In this document: positions 8,447 to 16,700 of the stretch, one piece after another | Layout: each line of letters opens with the position of its first letter | How positions within the stretch are numbered: the stretch's first letter is position 1 | From: Promethearchaeota archaeon | GTDB lineage: Archaea > Asgardarchaeota > Lokiarchaeia > Sigynarchaeales > SOKP01 | Assembly (NCBI GenBank): GCA_019894875.1 | Contig: JAGXNR010000008.1 | Coordinates: 3,863-67,862 of the forward strand | Direction: 5' to 3' | DNA length: 64,000 nucleotides | Translations under genes and position numbers: made by a program | The notes under the pieces: generated by a model | What the model was told of the DNA's origin: nothing | Seen by the model: the letters and a program-made list of their open reading frames with translations, nothing else | The model's database searches: none

Positions 8447-8845
8447 ATGAAAGATGAGTTAACGAATTATTTATCAAGTAAGAATCTTGAGGAACATATT
8501 TCTAATATAATAGACATTGTTAATAGGCATAACCATAAGAAGCCTAACTCTACCCGTACTGGGACAAAACCGATCAAGAGGAGAGGATCTAAAGAAACGC
8601 TATACGAAAATCAATTTTTTGTAATAGTGAAAGATTTCCATACTAAAGACAAACTTGATATATGGGTATTAAAGCTAAAACGGAAAGTTTGGTTAGAGAA
8701 AGATAGTTTTTCCGAATTTAAGGAATTCATTGAATGTTATGATGGTTATTATTCAGGATTTTCAGGAGGTTTTATTTTTAAATCCATGCCTATCGAGAAA
8801 GTCTTGGAAGAAGCAATAGAACTTCTTGAGAACCTTGTAGAATAA
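8447..8845 (+). CDS. Hypothetical protein, 132 residues
   Basis: A soluble 132-residue protein with a basic linker (about 34-55, KPNSTRTGTKPIKRRGSK) between an N-terminal helix and a mixed alpha/beta domain. The pattern FFVIVKDF...DIWVLKLKRKVWLEKDSF followed by GFSGGFIF suggests a small beta sheet with a closing helix pair. I do not recognise the family. The ATG at 8447 is preceded by an AT-rich leader. It has no co-directional neighbours nearby. Confidence 0.55.
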   Translation: MKDELTNYLSSKNLEEHISNIIDIVNRHNHKKPNSTRTGTKPIKRRGSKETLYENQFFVIVKDFHTKDKLDIWVLKLKRKVWLEKDSFSEFKEFIECYDGYYSGFSGGFIFKSMPIEKVLEEAIELLENLVE

Positions 8846-9335
8846 GTCTTCTTATTATCATTATCAATTATTTCCTTAAGTTTTTCGAATGTTTCCTCAT
8901 CACTTATACTATAGAAATCTTTAGAATGTGAGAAATTTTAGTTTGAATTTTTTCTTATCTGATGCACCAAGCTAGTGTTCATGCAATTTTTCTTTTAAAC
9001 CCTAAATTATATCTTTAAGTTGAGTTTAAATTATATTGAATCATTTATTAGTTTTCTATTAGACAAAAGTCAAATTATTAAAAAGTGAGTTTCCAAAACA
9101 AAAATGGCATATCTTATGGAAAAATTGTGAAATTTAATCCTTAAAAGTGATAAATAATGAGTAAAAGAGTAGGAATAAGTTTTGGTATTATCGCAATGAT
9201 CATGACAATCTCAGCATTAGTGCTAACTGGATATACCGCATTCTTTCAAACACCCCAAACGAGTAAATTTATAATTAAATTTCCCTTCTAAAGAAATACT
9301 AGGCTATTTTCTACTAATAATATCCAATTATATAT
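8846..9335. other. Intergenic region, possible decayed small membrane-protein frame
   Basis: A short frame opens with ATG at 9158 behind an AAAGTGATAAATA leader but stops after 13 codons. A different frame from 9184 to 9291 reads as a hydrophobic helix (IIAMIMTISALVLTGYTAFF). One inserted base would join the two into a 44-residue membrane peptide, so this may be a frameshifted remnant. Nothing else is supported. Confidence 0.35.
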
Positions 9336-9509
9336 TTATCTGTTTTTTTTCATATCTTTATGTTTTTTATTTTTTTTTTTTTCTCGTCTCGCAGCACATA
9401 AGTCAGCATTAGAAAAAGGGATCGAGAAAAACCCTACTAAGTGCGGTCTCCCGAATAAGTGAGGTGGCGCATTCCTAACCTTTGGTTTATATTCTTTAGC
9501 ACGAGCCAT
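9336..9509 (-). CDS. Possible small basic protein, 57 residues, in a GC-rich block
   Basis: A reverse-strand frame from ATG 9509 to TAA at 9336-9338 encodes 57 residues. The first 40 (MARAKEYKPKVRNAPPHLFG onward) look structured and the last 17 are almost all Lys and Arg, encoded partly by an A13 run. The DNA at about 9383-9485 is clearly richer in G and C than its surroundings. A TATA-like stretch lies at about 9540-9556. The plus strand of the same block is also open for about 25 codons and can fold into a hairpin, so a small RNA is an alternative. No family was recognised. Confidence 0.3.
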   Translation of the reverse strand: MARAKEYKPKVRNAPPHLFGRPHLVGFFSIPFSNADLCAARREKKKNKKHKDMKKNR

Positions 9510-9866
9510 AGATTATTCCCAATAGAAATAAGAGCATTTCATATTTATAGATATATGCTATTTTGAAGTCAAATCTGTATAACCACGATCTAATCCTGTA
9601 GTCTTATAAAAAAATTAATTTTATTGGTATCAGGAAAATATAAAGCCCTTTTTACCCTCCTTCTTTATTTGTTTTATTTTTTTCTTTGGCGACAATATCA
9701 TAGAAGTAACAAAACTACATAAGATGATCTAATAATTATATCCCGTAATGTTCTTGATGACATCATTTTAAAAATTATCAAATTCGGTGTAAATGTGAAA
9801 GATACTTTAAGGTAAAAGATGATGATGTACTGAATATCTTTAACATTTGGTAATGAGAAAATAATA
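9510..9866. other. Intergenic region, nothing recognised
   Basis: AT-rich sequence with no frame, tRNA or repeat that I can support, apart from the possible TATA-like element for the small basic gene near 9540-9556. Confidence 0.4.
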
Positions 9867-10109
9867 TTAAAAAGGGAAAAATAACAATAGCCATGCTATT
9901 ATATCTTTAAATGTTCGTGGAGTTTCTACTTTGTGCATAGCTTGATTACGCATGAATGGTGAAACTTCAGAAGATGGTAATGGTTTCTTTATATTTCCCT
10001 CTTGGGTGGGATAGAAAGGTTTTACTTCCCGGCGTATAATTACCTTTCTTTTTTTAGCTCTTGATTTATTCTCATTTTGCATTTCAAATTTCATGATAAA
10101 TATTATCAT
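9867..10109 (-). CDS. Hypothetical small basic protein with hydrophobic C-terminus
   Basis: A frame of up to 80 residues. The true start may be Met6 or Met10. The middle is basic and proline-rich (KSRAKKRKVIIRREVKPFYP), then SSEVSPFMRNQAMHKVETPR, and the chain ends in a hydrophobic FKDIIAWLLLFFPF that could be a short tail anchor. The composition and the open frame support a real gene, but I recognise no family and no operon partner. Confidence 0.4.
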   Translation of the reverse strand: MIIFIMKFEMQNENKSRAKKRKVIIRREVKPFYPTQEGNIKKPLPSSEVSPFMRNQAMHKVETPRTFKDIIAWLLLFFPF

Positions 10110-10305
10110 TTTAATATTTAAATTTTACTCTCGCTATTTTTTCAAAAAAATCTATGGTTTGGATAGATGCGATATATATTTGTTTCCATCTTTTAATTTG
10201 GGTTGAAGAGATTTCTGTAATAAGCGGAAGATATTTTGAAGAATTTTATAAGTTGTTTAAATTATACATAAATATAAGAGAAAATATATTTAGAATGAAA
10301 ATACT

Positions 10306-10860
10306 ATGATTTCTGAAAAATTAAAGCTTGATGATATTGATAGGCAAATAATTTCACTTGTTCAGGAAAATCCTGCTCTGACACATACAGAAATTGCAAC
10401 AAAAATAAATAGGTCACAACCTACGGTTGGAATGCGAATAAAAAAGCTGGAAAAGAGTGGAATTTTACAGTTTCAACCCGGAATTAATTTTAAGAAGGTT
10501 GACATATATTTAGCAACGGTGGAATTAAAAACTAAGAATCCCAATGAAATAATGTCTATGGCGCAACACTGTCCTTTTATGCTCAATGCGTTCAAATTAA
10601 GCGGCGATCATAATATTTGTATCCTTCTCTCCAGCTCTAAGCTTAAGAAATTAGATAACATCGTAAATTACCATTTCCGAGATAATCCTCAGATACAAAA
10701 TGTCTCAATGGAAGTTGTTATTGATATTGCGAAGGATTTTATACTCCCGATTGACTTCGATTCTGAAGATCATGACCCTACATTAGAAAATGGTTGTGGA
10801 GAAAATTGTAAATTTAAGATCGCCAAAGAAAAGGGGCTACTTCAGTCGACAGAAGCATGA
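10306..10860 (+). CDS. AsnC/Lrp-family regulator, paralog 2, with CxxxC tail
   Basis: A 184-residue paralog of the regulator at 1441-1974. The helix-turn-helix is nearly identical (INRSQPTVGMRIKKLEKSG), followed by a RAM-type domain with the shared Cys (QHCPFMLNAFKLSG). The C-terminal tail carries C164-x3-C168 (GCGENC) after the conserved DFILPIDF strand, and then a helix. The conserved cysteines in all three paralogs point to a common ligand such as a metal or Fe-S cluster, which is an inference. The likely target is its own promoter, as in most Lrp proteins. The ATG at 10306 fits the paralog alignment. Confidence 0.88.
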   Translation: MISEKLKLDDIDRQIISLVQENPALTHTEIATKINRSQPTVGMRIKKLEKSGILQFQPGINFKKVDIYLATVELKTKNPNEIMSMAQHCPFMLNAFKLSGDHNICILLSSSKLKKLDNIVNYHFRDNPQIQNVSMEVVIDIAKDFILPIDFDSEDHDPTLENGCGENCKFKIAKEKGLLQSTEA

Positions 10861-10971
10861 TAATTTCTTAGATTTTTTCTTTGCTATTTTTTAAAGGTTA
10901 AAATACTCAGATAATTTCTAAAAGAAATCGAAAGGAAGAAGTAATTTAGGAATATTTTAAGATTGAATAAT

Positions 10972-12492
10972 TTAAGTGATGAATAGACTCTTTGAAGAAA
11001 AATTCGGATCCGATGTGATATAAAGTCCTAACACTCTGAGACCTTCTTCATCTCCAGGAGTAGGGATGTGTGTAGAATGCATATCGCAACCCTTGAGTTC
11101 GGAAAGTTTTTCCATGGCAACCTTCGCAGAAGGATTGAAATCTGCGCTAATACTTAAGGCTATGAGAGTTTCTTCGAGGTTTAGACTCAATTTCTTTTTA
11201 TCATAGAACTCCGATTTCATCTTACTAATCGAGCTTAATATATTTGGAGATAACAGAAGAATATTGTCAGGAATACCGGCTAATGTTTTAATAGAGTTTA
11301 GGATTAAGGCAGAAGCAGCATGCATTATTGGAGAGTTTTTTCCAGTTATAATTGTTCCATCCTTTAATTCCAATGCAGCTCCAGCAAAAATCCCCTCATT
11401 TCCTTTTCCTTTTTCTTGAGCTTCAATCGAAGCCTTGCGGGCGTATCCCACTACTTTTCGATCAATTGAGGAAAGATTTAATTCTTTCATTAGAAGTTCC
11501 GCTCTTTGTACAGTTTGTTTTTCAGCAACACCCATTGCATATTCGCAACTATATCGAAAGAATCTTCGAATCATTTCCTGTTTCGCGGCTTCTTGAACTA
11601 ACTCGTCATTAGTAATCGCAAATCCCGCCCTGTTTACGCCCATGTCTGTAGGTGATTTATATAATTCACCATGGTTCATAATCTTTATCATAATTTTCCT
11701 AACCACGGGAAAAGCGTCAACATCTCTATTATAATTTATTGCGATTTTATTATAAGCATCAAGATGGAATGGATCCACTTGATTAAAATCTCCAAGATCC
11801 GCCGTTGCTGATTCATAGGCCATATTTATAGGATGCTTTAAAGGTAAATTCCAAATTGGAAATGTTTCAAATTTCGCATAACCTGCACGTAACCCCCTCT
11901 TATGTTCATGATATACTTGATTAAGACAAGTTGCAAGTTTTCCACTACCTGGTCCAGGCGCAGTTACGATAACTATTGGTTTGACTGTTTCAATGTACGG
12001 ATTTGCACCATATCCTTCTTCACTTACAATTAGATCAAGATTAGTAGGGTATCCCTTAATTGTTTGATGAGTAAAAACCTTTATATCTCGTCGCTCTAGT
12101 TTAGTCATGAATTGCTTTACAATTGGTTGGCCGTTAAAGCGTGTCACTACAACAGCACATACATTAATATCACCATCTCGAAGGTCATCTATTAATTTCA
12201 TTGTATTAGTATCATAAGTAATCCCAAAGTCTGCTCGAATCTTTCTCCTTTCTATATCCCCAGAATAAATACAAATTATAACCTCAATCTTATCTTTAAG
12301 TCGCTCTAAAAGCTTTAACTTTACATTAGGATCGAATCCTGGTAATACTCTTGCAGCGTGAAAATCATATATTAGTTTCCCCCCAAATTCAAGATATAAT
12401 TTATTTCCAAATTGAGCTGCTCTATCTATAATGCTCTTGGATTGTTCTTTTAGATACTTTTTATTGTCAAATCCAATTTTAGTGATAGTCAT
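10972..12492 (-). CDS. DUF1846 family protein
   Basis: A 506-residue protein that matches the DUF1846 family over its full length. Features include N-terminal GFDNKKYLKEQSKSI, the phosphate-loop-like TAPGPGSGKLATCLNQ (about 180-195), KFETFPIWNLPLKHPIN, and ATADLGDFNQVDPFHL. The family is found mostly in Firmicutes and Thermotogae and is of unknown biochemical function; a nucleotide-binding P-loop-like site is suspected. Its patchy distribution makes horizontal acquisition plausible. It is monocistronic, convergent with the AsnC-type gene upstream. The start fits the family N-terminus. Confidence 0.85.
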   Translation of the reverse strand: MTITKIGFDNKKYLKEQSKSIIDRAAQFGNKLYLEFGGKLIYDFHAARVLPGFDPNVKLKLLERLKDKIEVIICIYSGDIERRKIRADFGITYDTNTMKLIDDLRDGDINVCAVVVTRFNGQPIVKQFMTKLERRDIKVFTHQTIKGYPTNLDLIVSEEGYGANPYIETVKPIVIVTAPGPGSGKLATCLNQVYHEHKRGLRAGYAKFETFPIWNLPLKHPINMAYESATADLGDFNQVDPFHLDAYNKIAINYNRDVDAFPVVRKIMIKIMNHGELYKSPTDMGVNRAGFAITNDELVQEAAKQEMIRRFFRYSCEYAMGVAEKQTVQRAELLMKELNLSSIDRKVVGYARKASIEAQEKGKGNEGIFAGAALELKDGTIITGKNSPIMHAASALILNSIKTLAGIPDNILLLSPNILSSISKMKSEFYDKKKLSLNLEETLIALSISADFNPSAKVAMEKLSELKGCDMHSTHIPTPGDEEGLRVLGLYITSDPNFSSKSLFIT

Positions 12493-12619
12493 CTAAATTC
12501 TGTAAAGTAATTTCTTCTTATATATTCTTATTATTTTATAATTCTTTTATAAATTTCCCGTATATCATATGTTCGTTTCTATTTATTAATCACACTCGAT
12601 TTATCATTTTTTAATAAAA

Positions 12620-12633
12620 AAGTGATTTCACTT
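12620..12633. promoter_or_regulatory. 14-bp inverted repeat upstream of the LRR gene
   Basis: AAGTGA-TT-TCACTT is a perfect inverted repeat about 85 bases before the LRR start and 130 bases before the divergent DUF1846 gene. It is a candidate operator. A TTTAAATTTG stretch at 12665-12674 could be the LRR TATA box. Confidence 0.3.
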
Positions 12634-12717
12634 AGATATGAGAGAAATCTTAGTGAGAGAGTACATTTAAATTTGTGAGTAATCTATAATAGTATAGGCA
12701 ATCATGAGTGTTGGTGA

Positions 12718-14090
12718 GTGATAGTGAGTGAAGAGGAAGAGAAAGAGGAAAAGGCTCAGGCTCAAGTTCAAGAATTTAGAATCAATGAATATCTCACTTT
12801 AAGGCAAGATGAAGATGGGAAAACCATAATTTACGTAGCAGGAAAACCGTTCCGGAACTGCAAGTATTTGTTAATAAACATCCCTGTTGGAGAAGCCACA
12901 AATCTCAATGAAATAGAATCTATTGACGAAGCGGCGGAGAATTTAGACAAATCGCTCGAACCTCTGAAGAGTCGAAAGCAGTTTAAATACACCATTCCCC
13001 CAGAAGTCGAGTTCTGGGGCCATTGTTCAAACCTTCAAGTCTGGTACGAGAATGGGTACAACACAAGGCTCCTTCATGCGAACCTCGCTTCCCGTTGCTA
13101 AGAGAGCTGGCAAGAGAGGGAGACCTCCAAGCTAAGAGGATTTTTAAAGAGGAAGTTGCTGAACGGTATAATAGTGGCGTCGAGAGTGTGCGAAAATTCA
13201 TTCGGAGGATGTATTACTTAAATGATCTCTCAATCGAGGAATTCTTAGGCTTGATTGAAAACGATACCGACCGTGAAGTTATCGAACAACTACGGAAATT
13301 ATACCCCCGCTTCGAAAAGAATGATATGGGAAGTTCGATGCTAAAACTGAACATAGATATAAAAAAGGGGCGAGTATCACGATTAGATCTTGGCGGGCTT
13401 GAATTCGGGCAGATTCCAGAGTGTATTCGAGATTTAACCTTGCTTGAGTTTTTAAGCGTCTTATATGATCAATTAAACTCGCTTCCGGAATGGATTGGTG
13501 AATTGAAGGCATTAAAAATCCTTAAAATAGATAATAACCCTCTTAAAACTTTGCCTGAATCAATAGGGAATTTACAAAACCTAGAGGAGTTATATGCCGA
13601 AAAATCTCAATTAGAAACGTTGCCGGATTCAATCGGGAATTTGAAATCCTTAAAAATCCTTGTATTGTATAAAAATCGACTTGAAAAGCTGCCTGACGTA
13701 ATTGGCAACTTATCTAATCTGGAAAAGTTAGACCTCCCTGAAAACAAATTAAACAATCTACCTCAATCAATTGGAAATCTGAGAAATCTAAAAGAATTAG
13801 TCCTTAGAGAAAATAAATTAACAGAATTACCCTCATCAATTGGTCGACTAAAATCATTGAAAGGGATATATTTGGGAAATAATAATCTATTTAATTTACC
13901 GTCATCAATTGGAAAACTTAATAACTTAGAAGCACTTAGTATTTCAAATAATCCTATCTATCTACTGCCAGAATCAATATATTTTTTACCAAATCTAAAA
14001 GAATTATATTTAGGTAATACTCGTATAGCAAAATACTTAAATTTTAAAGATGACTTTAAGAGCAAATTGCTAACAATATACGATTACTAA
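12718..14090 (+). pseudogene. Asgard-type leucine-rich-repeat protein, interrupted by a one-base frameshift
   Basis: Two overlapping frames form one protein of about 457 residues. The 5' part (GTG 12718 or 12724 to 13101) starts with an acidic segment, then a domain with EFWGHCSNLQVWYENGYNTR, the block typical of Asgard LRR proteins. It runs into a stop as ANLASRC. The other frame continues the expected sequence as FPLLRELAREGDLQAKRIF, and then about eight LRR units of 23 residues (LPxSIGNLxxLExLxLxxNxL) to 14090. Adding one T at about 13092-13095 joins them. It is either a sequencing/assembly error in a short T/C run or a true frameshift. LRRs mediate protein binding. Confidence 0.8.
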
Positions 14091-14114
14091 ATAAAAGAAA
14101 TAAAAAAGTAAAGA

Positions 14115-14570
14115 TTATTCAATTCTAAGATCGATAATCTTGGATTTCCTATCTAAATCTTTAATCCTTAATTTAGAGTATTTAAGCACTTTATCCATGA
14201 TGTAATCGATTATATTGGTGAAATTATTGTCTAATTCATGGTTATGAAAGCTTAAGAAATGCATTATATCTCCATATTTGAACAGCTTATCAAATCTTTG
14301 CTTAAAGGTGTTAAAATCAGCGACAGTAAAACCCGGTATATTTCCCCAAATAAATGAGCCCTCGATATGATTGGCAACATTACTTGAATCTATGTGGCTC
14401 TGGTCAAACATGCTATAGATGTCTAAATACAGCAAATTGTCAGGCCCCCATTTGACCACAGAAAAGATATTTGGCTCCAACATCATCCAAAGGAGCATGC
14501 TTACGATAGCTTCTGAAGGATTCTCTAGATCAATATCAAATTCATCTACTTTGAAATTTGATATTACCAT
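14115..14570 (-). CDS. Hypothetical protein, 151 residues
   Basis: A soluble 151-residue protein with no recognised motif. It starts MVISNFKVDEFDIDLENPSEA and contains aromatic-rich segments (IEGSFIWGNIPGFTVADFN, KYGDIMHFLSFHNHELDNN), ending in charged strands. It lies convergent to the LRR gene, 24 bp from its stop. No membrane segment or metal site is visible. Confidence 0.5.
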   Translation of the reverse strand: MVISNFKVDEFDIDLENPSEAIVSMLLWMMLEPNIFSVVKWGPDNLLYLDIYSMFDQSHIDSSNVANHIEGSFIWGNIPGFTVADFNTFKQRFDKLFKYGDIMHFLSFHNHELDNNFTNIIDYIMDKVLKYSKLRIKDLDRKSKIIDLRIE

Positions 14571-14644
14571 TCTCGGTTAGTGGGATTTTCTTTATGACAT
14601 CCAAAACAGCATCATGAGCGTCTATAAATTTATGGAGAATTAAA

Positions 14645-14845
14645 ATGACACAATCAAAAAGATTTATTATGGAGAGACTCCCTTGGAATCAACAAGACTG
14701 GGAGAAGGTAGCATTCGAGAAAAAACATGCACTCTGCTCAGATTGTTCTCATAAACAGCGTTGCGGGTATCTACTCTATTGCAACCAGAAGTTATTAACA
14801 CAACTCATAAAAGAAGGATTTACCCCGCCCACAAATTTTATTTAG
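14645..14845 (+). CDS. Small cysteine-containing protein, 66 residues
   Basis: A 66-residue protein with C31-x2-C34-x5-C40 and C46 (CSDCSHKQRCGYLLYC), a possible four-ligand metal site. It starts at the ATG at 14645 after a GGAGAATTAAA leader, a good ribosome-binding match. The last eight bases overlap the convergent AsnC-type gene. The function is unknown. The pattern resembles small zinc or Fe-S binding proteins. Confidence 0.5.
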   Translation: MTQSKRFIMERLPWNQQDWEKVAFEKKHALCSDCSHKQRCGYLLYCNQKLLTQLIKEGFTPPTNFI

Positions 14846-15413
14846 CCTCTTCTTCTTTACTAAATTTAAATTTTGGCAAATCCTCCACCATATTGCAACC
14901 AGGACCGCAAAATCTTCCGTCAAAATCCTCGATTTGAAAATCTATCGGAACCACAAAATCATGGATGCTTTCTATCAGGATATTAGTCTTTACGTTTATT
15001 ACATTGGGATCCCGTCGGAAGCACAGATCAACGAGTTTTTCAATAGTTTGTAAATCTGAAGCAGAGACGAAACAGAGAACATTAAATTCCCCTGAGATCT
15101 TAAATGCATGGTTAATAAATGGGCAATTCTCAATCTTTTTAACAATTTCTTCAACGTCTTTAGTTGAGACGTATACAATTGCAACCTTAATATCAACTTT
15201 TTTAACGTTAAAACCAACTATTTTGGTTAACAGATGTTTTCTTTCTAGCTTGATGATTCGAGCACCAACTGCAGGCTGAGATTTCTCGATTTCTTTTGCG
15301 ATATCAGAGTGAGTGATATCTGGGTTCTTTTCAATCATTTCTATTATCTTCTTATCGGATGAATCTATACCCAATAATGTCTCAAATGACTTTTTCTTCA
15401 TCTCTTCATTCAT
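14838..15413 (-). CDS. AsnC/Lrp-family regulator, paralog 3, with CxxxC tail
   Basis: A 191-residue paralog of the regulators at 1441 and 10306. The helix-turn-helix reads IEKSQPAVGARIIKLERK, and the RAM-like domain carries the shared Cys (ENCPFINHAFKISG). The tail after DFVVPIDFQIEDFDG has C169-x3-C173 (CGPGC), as in paralog 2. It is more divergent than the other two. The conserved cysteine pairs suggest a common effector. It is transcribed alone and converges on the small cysteine protein, with an eight-base overlap. Confidence 0.88.
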   Translation of the reverse strand: MNEEMKKKSFETLLGIDSSDKKIIEMIEKNPDITHSDIAKEIEKSQPAVGARIIKLERKHLLTKIVGFNVKKVDIKVAIVYVSTKDVEEIVKKIENCPFINHAFKISGEFNVLCFVSASDLQTIEKLVDLCFRRDPNVINVKTNILIESIHDFVVPIDFQIEDFDGRFCGPGCNMVEDLPKFKFSKEEEAK

Positions 15414-15587
15414 TCTAGTAAATGTAAAAAAAAAGACTTATAATATCTTCTTATTCTATTTTATAAATGAATCCCAGACTTAAAAAATTTAATATATAAA
15501 GAATCAAAGATAAGTTTATTGTTTATAAAAATACAAATCCTATTCAATTTCTAATCAGAAAAGCCTTCAAAAAACTTAAGTTCAGTA

Positions 15588-16550
15588 TTATAAAACATTT
15601 GTAAAGATATTGATAATAACAATTACTAATGTGAATCCTATGAGCCCAATCATGAATTTAATTGGGCTTCCTTGCTCTTTCTCCGGTATAACTTCACGCA
15701 CAATCACATATAGAATAACTCCCGAGATAAAAGAATAGAAGATAAACAGGAGTTCCAGATTAATAGGGATGAAAGTATTCATAAGTAACCCAATAAATAT
15801 ACCAGTGAAAGCCGCAGTTGAGAGAAAGATTTTAAATATTGGTCGATGTTCGTGTTCTGCTTCTTCATATATTTCCAAATCGGTAAATATTATATGGCGT
15901 TCAGATCTTCTAGAAACAAGTGCTCTGAAAAAAGCGTAAACAAAGAAGAGTATTCCTGATATAATTTCTATAGACAATAATCCAATTAAAATTATTCCAA
16001 TAAGGAAATGGTATATATAATCTGTAATTAATCTAAATTTATGTAAATCCATATTAATATGGTCCTGAATTTTTATTTTATAGCTATTTATTGTAGATTT
16101 CATTTCTTCTTCTTGATCATTCATGGCTGTTAGGGTTCGTGCTATATCCTTTAGAGCAACTTCATCTAACTCATCATGCTTTAATTCTCGGGTAAGAATC
16201 CTTTCCATATTATGTTGAACAGCTTCTAGCGTTTGTTCTTTCCCGAGTAATTTACGCATTTTTTTTTGAGTCCCTGATTCAACTTTTTGTAGAATTAACT
16301 TCTCAGTGATATGTATGAATACGAAGCCTATCAAAACGAATAGGTATTCAAAAAATGTCAAGTCAAAAGGAAATTCTGGTAATCTTTCACTAATTTCTGG
16401 AAGCACCACAAGGAAAAAGTAAACTACAGATATTCCAGCAATGAAGGAGCCATGTAATTTTATAATTTTATGTTCAAAATAATCCGCGAGAAAAAAGAAG
16501 CTTCCAAAAACTAAGGCAAGAACTATAATGATTATAAAGTTAACAGCCAT
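15588..16550 (-). CDS. ZIP-like multipass membrane protein with altered metal site
   Basis: A 320-residue membrane protein with about seven hydrophobic helices and a long cytoplasmic helical region between helices 3 and 4 (about 85-165, including EQTLEAVQHNMERIL). The helix layout, the GSFIAG...LVVLPE segment, DYIYHFLIGIILIG and the C-terminal FSGVILYVIVREVIPE resemble ZIP metal transporters. The usual helix-4 HN-x-x-D motif reads YHFLIGI, and no helix-5 HExxH is visible, so metal transport is doubtful. It may be a ZIP-fold protein with another substrate or a sensor. The fold call is inferred from pattern only. Confidence 0.45.
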   Translation of the reverse strand: MAVNFIIIIVLALVFGSFFFLADYFEHKIIKLHGSFIAGISVVYFFLVVLPEISERLPEFPFDLTFFEYLFVLIGFVFIHITEKLILQKVESGTQKKMRKLLGKEQTLEAVQHNMERILTRELKHDELDEVALKDIARTLTAMNDQEEEMKSTINSYKIKIQDHINMDLHKFRLITDYIYHFLIGIILIGLLSIEIISGILFFVYAFFRALVSRRSERHIIFTDLEIYEEAEHEHRPIFKIFLSTAAFTGIFIGLLMNTFIPINLELLFIFYSFISGVILYVIVREVIPEKEQGSPIKFMIGLIGFTLVIVIINIFTNVL

Positions 16551-16700
16551 AACTATTGTATTTATTTTTAGGTTTTTAAAGTTTTTAGATATGATTACTA
16601 ATTTTTATCTTTAATTATAAAATTGCATATGTGAAAAATTTAATAATCTATCCCAGAATTCTAATAGAGTTAGAATGAAGAATAAAGTAGAAAAGAATTT

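Noticed and set aside
9158..9291. Possible small membrane peptide starting at ATG 9158
   Set aside because: The frame closes after 13 codons. The hydrophobic stretch is in another frame, so it is only described as a possible remnant.
9361..9383. T13 tract as a plus-strand terminator
   Set aside because: No plus-strand gene ends nearby, and the run codes for lysines if the minus-strand frame is real.
11352..11612. Plus-strand frame inside the DUF1846 gene
   Set aside because: Antisense to a well-supported gene, with no start signal or motif.
12983..13201. Minus-strand frame around the LRR frameshift
   Set aside because: Explained as the complement of the coding region; no recognisable protein.
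13279..13512. Minus-strand frame inside the LRR gene
   Set aside because: Mirror of the LRR coding region; no ribosome-binding site.
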